This document shows positions 7,519-10,366 of a stretch of 10,366 nt of DNA, piece after piece. The DNA is from Candidatus Omnitrophota bacterium (GTDB taxonomy: Bacteria > Ratteibacteria > UBA8468 > MWAK01): positions 7,022 to 17,387 of the forward strand of contig JAPLMK010000045.1 in the NCBI GenBank assembly GCA_026387085.1, read 5' to 3'. Both the position numbers and the translations under genes were made by a program. The notes below the pieces were generated by a model. It was not told where the DNA came from. It searched no databases and saw only the letters and a list, made by a program, of their open reading frames with translations. Each line of letters starts with the position of its first letter. Position 1 is the stretch's first letter.

Positions 7519-7641
7519 GTCTCTGGTGACTATAGCGAAAGGGCCACACCCGTTCCCATTCCGAATACGGTCGTTAAGCCTTTCTGCGCCGATGGTACTG
7601 CTCTGGATAACGGAGCGGGAGAGTAGGTCGTCACCGGGGAC
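7519..7641 (+). rRNA. rrf: 5S ribosomal RNA
   Basis: 5S rRNA is part of the large ribosomal subunit. The 123-base segment contains the near-invariant blocks CCACACCCGTTCCCATTCCG (7544-7563), GTTAAGCC (7573-7580), GCGCCGATGGTA (7587-7598) and GGGAGAGTAGG (7617-7627). Its ends form helix I: 7519-7530 pairs with 7630-7641 over 12 consecutive pairs, counting G-U pairs, which sets the boundaries. The usual GGAAGTTAAG appears here as GGTCGTTAAG, a small lineage-specific change. No 16S or 23S rRNA or tRNA flanks it: a nitrilase-family gene lies upstream and an EF-G-like gene downstream, so it is unlinked from a standard rRNA operon and has its own promoter. Copy number in the genome cannot be judged. 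Confidence 0.95.
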
Positions 7642-7668
7642 ATTTTTATATTAACCCTTCCTTTTTTT
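7630..7668 (+). terminator. Probable termination region of the 5S gene
   Basis: The 3' arm of 5S helix I (7630-7641) is followed by a T5 run (7643-7647) and then a T7 run (7662-7668). The helix plus T-runs could stop transcription, but there is no separate dedicated hairpin between them, so this call is weak. Confidence 0.3.
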
Positions 7669-7838
7669 ACTACCGTAAAAACCAACCTCAAGTCAACCAT
7701 AAAGTTTTCGGATAGGGGGTTACATCCCATCCCGCGATCCGGAAAAGGTTACGCTACGCACGAAACAGACAGAAGGAGATTAACCTGCCTCTAAAGTTTT
7801 AAAGAGCCCGCCTAATCCAAGCAACTACCCCTTGCTTC
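7669..7838. other. Intergenic stretch with no recognised gene
   Basis: I see no tRNA, no convincing coding frame and no repeat here. A weak imperfect stem (GGATAGGG at 7710-7717 against CCCATCC) lacks a T-run. A Shine-Dalgarno-like AGAAGGAG stands at 7771-7778 but no ATG or GTG opens a frame after it. The sequence mainly separates the 5S gene from the promoter of the next unit. Confidence 0.5.
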
Positions 7839-7868
7839 TTGCTGTCATTTCCATTATTGAGTTATAAT
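7839..7868 (+). promoter_or_regulatory. Promoter of the EF-G-like/yebC unit
   Basis: A perfect -10 box TATAAT (7863-7868) is preceded, after 18 bases, by a weak -35 box TTGCTG (7839-7844; 3 of 6 matches). The start would fall near 7875, leaving a leader of about 60 bases with no hairpin I could recognise. It would drive the EF-G-like gene and yebC. Confidence 0.5.
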
Positions 7869-7936
7869 AAATAAATCGTAGTTCCACAAACAGCGCTTTT
7901 CAGTTTTTATTCCTTCGCAACCATTCGGGAGAAAAG

Positions 7937-9865
7937 ATGCGCAGAATAAGGAACATCGGTTTCTTTGGGCAAGGTAAAAGCGGTAAGACCACTTTGATTG
8001 AATCATTGCTTTTAAAAGCCGGGGCCGTCAACCGGGCCGGAAGTATTGCGGACGGAAACACCACGCTTGATTTTGACCCTGAAGAAGTAAAAAGGCAACT
8101 CAGTGTAAATCTGGCCCTTGGCCATCTGGATTGGAAGGGTGTCCGGGTCAACCTGATCGATACGCCCGGCTACGCTGATTTTTGCGGAGAGGCAATTTCC
8201 GGAGCCGTAGCGGCAGATTTTGCCGTTATCACCGTTCCGGCGGACAGCGGTCCGGCAGTCGGTGTCGAGCATGCCTGGAAATTGGTTTCCGGCCTTAACC
8301 TGCCAACCGTCTTTTGTGTAACCAAAACAGATGTTAAATCGGACGCCGCCGAAGAACTGGCAACCAGGTTGAGCCAGAAATGGCAGGTCCGAATTGTGCC
8401 GGTAAACAATCAGCAGGCGTTAACGGAAGTTGCGGCCGAAACAGATGAAAAAACACTCAGTAAATATCTGGAAGAAGGCGCGCTTTCTCCGGAAGAATTT
8501 AAATCCGGCCTGAAAAAAGCAGTTATGGACCGTCAGGTATTTCCGCTTTTTATCGGTTCGGCAGTCAAAGGGAACGGCCTGGCGGAGCTGCTTGATTTTG
8601 CGGTTGATTTTCTGCCGGAATACTCCGAACTGCCTCCAATTCCATTTCAGGAAGAAGGTCTCTGTATCCGTTCTGATTCCAGCCCGCTTTTCCTTCGTGT
8701 TTTCAAAACAACCAGCGACCCGCACATTGGCCGTCTTTCCTATTTTAAAGTTGAATCCGGAATCCTGTCGCATAACACAACATTGCTGAATATTAACCGC
8801 TCGGAAAAAGAACGTCTGGGACAATTTTTCTTTATTCAGGGCAAGAAGCAGGAGCCGGTGGAAAAAGGAGAGCCGGGTGATATTCTGGGAGTAGCCAAGT
8901 TAAATTATACCCACATCGGAGACACGATATCCGTGGGCGGGCAGACAAAAATTTTTCCGGCGCTTAACTTCCCCCATTCCGCTATTTCGGTATCTTTGTC
9001 TCCGAAGGAAAAAGGGAGCGAGGATAAGTTAGGGGTTGCTTTTAACCGGATAGTGGAGGAAGATCCAACCATTAAAATTCATCGGGATATCGAAACCGGC
9101 GAAACGATTCTTTCCGGTATCGGTGACCTGCAACTTGATGTCTGGGTGAGCCGTCTGGCCAAACGTTTTGGCGTGGAAGTAATCAAGGGTGTTCCCCGGA
9201 TTGCCTATCGGGAAACAGTTACCGCCTCTGCCAGCGGTCAGGGAAAGTTTAAAAGACAGGCCGGAGGTCACGGCCAGTACGGCGATTGCTGGCTGAAGAT
9301 TGAACATCTTCCCCGGGGCGGCGGTTTTGAATTTGTAGACGCGGTAGTCGGTGGATCTATTCCCAGACAATATATACCCTCGGTAGAGAAAGGTGTCCGG
9401 GAATCAATGACTAAAGGCGTTTTGGCTAACTATCCAATGACTGATATTAAGGTTACCCTTTACGATGGGACGTTTCATCCGGTGGATTCATCGGACATCG
9501 CTTTTCAACTGGCTGGTTCTCTGGCGTTGAAAAAAGTAGCGGCCGAAGCAAAATCCGCCCTGTTGGAACCGATTATGAATGTAGAGGTTATCGTACCTAA
9601 GGATTATGTCGGGGACATCATCGGAGACATCAACGGGCGCCGGGGCAAAGTCTTAAGCATGGATACGGCCGACAGCGAAAACCAGCGGGTTGTTGCCCAG
9701 TTACCCCTTGCCGAGATGGCCAGTTACGCTACTTCGCTGCGCTCGCTGACCAGCGGACAAGCCAGTTACCAGTCACATTTTTCCCATTATGAATTTGTTC
9801 CCTATCATATTTCGGAAAAGATTGTTAAAGAACGGGAAGCGGCTAAGGGAATTGCGAAAGAATAA
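7937..9865 (+). CDS. Elongation factor G-like translational GTPase (EF-G2 type)
   Basis: EF-G proteins use GTP on the ribosome to drive translocation or recycling. This 642-aa copy has the G domain, domain II, domain III (about GIGDLQLDVWVSRL), domain IV (GGHGQYGDCW onward, with the tip loop GTFHPVDSSDIAF) and domain V (LLEPIMNVEVIVP, RGKVLSMD). The GTPase motifs deviate from housekeeping EF-G. The P-loop is GQGKSGKT (11-18), without the GH(I/V)D start. Switch I has RQLSV instead of RGITI (Ser56 at the threonine position). G3 is DTPGYADF, with Tyr79 at the catalytic histidine. G4 is TKTD (129-132) rather than NKxD. G4 to G5 (GSAVK, 207-211) spans about 78 residues against about 120 in E. coli EF-G, so the G' insert is short. 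Tyr in G3 is typical of EF-G2 paralogues. GGGAG (7927-7931) is 5 bases before ATG. It is probably a second EF-G; yebC follows 11 bp on. Confidence 0.9.
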   Translation: MRRIRNIGFFGQGKSGKTTLIESLLLKAGAVNRAGSIADGNTTLDFDPEEVKRQLSVNLALGHLDWKGVRVNLIDTPGYADFCGEAISGAVAADFAVITVPADSGPAVGVEHAWKLVSGLNLPTVFCVTKTDVKSDAAEELATRLSQKWQVRIVPVNNQQALTEVAAETDEKTLSKYLEEGALSPEEFKSGLKKAVMDRQVFPLFIGSAVKGNGLAELLDFAVDFLPEYSELPPIPFQEEGLCIRSDSSPLFLRVFKTTSDPHIGRLSYFKVESGILSHNTTLLNINRSEKERLGQFFFIQGKKQEPVEKGEPGDILGVAKLNYTHIGDTISVGGQTKIFPALNFPHSAISVSLSPKEKGSEDKLGVAFNRIVEEDPTIKIHRDIETGETILSGIGDLQLDVWVSRLAKRFGVEVIKGVPRIAYRETVTASASGQGKFKRQAGGHGQYGDCWLKIEHLPRGGGFEFVDAVVGGSIPRQYIPSVEKGVRESMTKGVLANYPMTDIKVTLYDGTFHPVDSSDIAFQLAGSLALKKVAAEAKSALLEPIMNVEVIVPKDYVGDIIGDINGRRGKVLSMDTADSENQRVVAQLPLAEMASYATSLRSLTSGQASYQSHFSHYEFVPYHISEKIVKEREAAKGIAKE

Positions 9866-9876
9866 AGAGGTGAATT

Positions 9877-10212
9877 ATGAGCGGACATTCCAAGTGGGCA
9901 AGTATCAAACACAAGAAAGCGGCAACCGATGCTAAAAAGGGTAAGATATTCACCAAACTTATCCGCGAGGTCATGATGGCGGCGCGCAACGGAGGCGGCA
10001 GCCCTGACTCCAACCCTCGCCTGAGGCTGGCTATTGAAAAAGCGAAAGAAGAAAACATGCCGGCCGAAAACATCAAGAGGGCGGTTCAGAAAGGAACCGG
10101 CGAAGGCAGCGCAAACCAGATGGAAGAGATTTCTTATGAAGGATACGGTCCCGCCGGAGTGGCAATTAAGCTTGACTCTGTCACCGACAACAAACGCCGG
10201 ACCGCTTCCTAG
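9877..10212 (+). CDS. yebC: YebC/PmpR/TACO1 family protein, N-terminal part ending at an in-frame TAG
   Basis: YebC proteins were described as DNA-binding regulators, and more recent work links the YebC/TACO1 family to relieving ribosome stalling at proline-rich stretches. The N-terminal signature is complete: [21 protein letters not shown], then [30 protein letters not shown] and [11 protein letters not shown]. Full-length members are about 245 aa, but this frame stops after residue 111 at TAG 10210-10212. The stop falls in [14 protein letters not shown], where E. coli YebC reads RTVAEVRHAFSKCGG, so the stop replaces a glutamate codon (GAG to TAG is one base change). The same frame continues without another stop to the right edge. 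GAGGTG at 9867-9872 precedes ATG 9877, 11 bp after the EF-G-like stop. A broken gene, a sequencing error or a readthrough codon are all possible. Confidence 0.9.
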   Translation: MSGHSKWASIKHKKAATDAKKGKIFTKLIREVMMAARNGGGSPDSNPRLRLAIEKAKEENMPAENIKRAVQKGTGEGSANQMEEISYEGYGPAGVAIKLDSVTDNKRRTAS

Positions 10213-10366
10213 ATGCGTTCTGTTTTTTCTAAAAATAACGGAAGTTTGGGCGAAGTAGGTTGTGTTTCCTGGATGTTTGAGCGAAAGGGCCAGATTTCCA
10301 TTCCCCGCGCCGGAGTGGACGAAGATGCGCTCTTTACTCTGGCGATTGAGTCCGGCGCGGAAGATG
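10213..10366 (+). CDS. yebC: YebC family protein, C-terminal continuation after TAG, cut by window edge
   Basis: This stretch is in the same frame as the preceding yebC segment and begins immediately after the TAG with ATG 10213. It encodes the next YebC blocks in correct order: [26 protein letters not shown] and [12 protein letters not shown], corresponding to the middle of E. coli YebC (VRHAFSKCGGNLG, FSKKGVISF, LEAGAEDV). No frameshift or second stop occurs in 51 codons. There is no Shine-Dalgarno sequence before ATG 10213, so independent initiation is unlikely; termination-reinitiation at the adjoining TAG-ATG or readthrough would be needed for translation. If the TAG is an error, it belongs to one intact gene with the preceding segment. 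The 3' end lies outside the window. Confidence 0.75.
   Translation, partial: MRSVFSKNNGSLGEVGCVSWMFERKGQISIPRAGVDEDALFTLAIESGAED

Noticed and set aside
7530..7730. 66-codon open frame on the - strand across the 5S gene
   Set aside because: Most of it is antisense to an unmistakable 5S rRNA and the rest is non-coding in character.
7710..7733. Possible hairpin terminator or small RNA (GGATAGGG against CCCATCC)
   Set aside because: The stem is short and bulged, and no T-run follows it.
7669..7838. tRNA gene next to the 5S gene
   Set aside because: No T-loop (GTTCGA-type) sequence with a matching acceptor stem could be found.
10034..10258. 74-codon + strand frame overlapping yebC in another frame
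   Set aside because: It is an out-of-frame shadow: the yebC similarity continues in the original frame on both sides of the TAG, so a frameshift is not needed.
1..10366. CRISPR array, insertion sequence, phage or defence genes
   Set aside because: No regularly spaced repeats, transposase or integrase motifs, or terminal repeats were seen; all large frames are metabolic or translation genes.

Overview
The window is bacterial, with moderate GC by eye, and every gene lies on the + strand. It holds a metabolic gene run (1-7436), a stand-alone 5S rRNA gene (7519-7641) and the start of a translation-related unit (7937 to the right edge). Several families are typical of environmental or uncultured bacteria: a URO-D-like protein that is not HemE, a ceramidase-fold protein, a COG2407-type sugar isomerase and an EF-G2-like factor. 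I cannot fix the phylum. PVC-group, Omnitrophota-like or anaerobic Firmicutes-like lineages are guesses only.

The metabolic run reads, in order: a neutral/alkaline ceramidase-like hydrolase cut by the left edge; a URO-D/MtaA-like protein; a class II ketose-(bis)phosphate aldolase; an FGGY sugar kinase; an L-fucose/L-arabinose isomerase-like protein; and a nitrilase-superfamily carbon-nitrogen hydrolase. Spacing is tight. The aldolase and kinase overlap by 4 bp (ATGA), the kinase stop is 1 bp from the isomerase start, and the other gaps are 14 to 67 bp. Isomerase, kinase and aldolase form a complete route: aldose to ketose, ketose to ketose phosphate, then cleavage to two small fragments, one of them phosphorylated. 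The substrate is not readable from sequence. The two flanking amide-hydrolase-type genes suggest the sugar may be released from, or carry, an amide or other conjugate, but this is inference. No transporter or regulator is inside the window, and the operon promoter lies to the left of it. A 16-base palindrome just before the nitrilase gene could be an operator.

The 5S rRNA gene sits alone, with a good sigma-70-type promoter whose predicted start coincides with the mature 5' end. No 16S, 23S or tRNA accompanies it. About 295 bp of gene-free sequence follows, ending in a perfect TATAAT -10 box before the next unit.

The last unit pairs an EF-G2-like translational GTPase (642 aa; altered G3 and G4 motifs; short G' region) with yebC 11 bp downstream. 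yebC contains an in-frame TAG at 10210-10212, at a codon that is Glu in remembered homologues, and the reading frame continues with clear YebC similarity to the window edge. None of the seven other genes ends in TAG. Recent nonsense mutation, sequencing error and amber readthrough or reassignment all remain possible, and this is the observation most worth checking.
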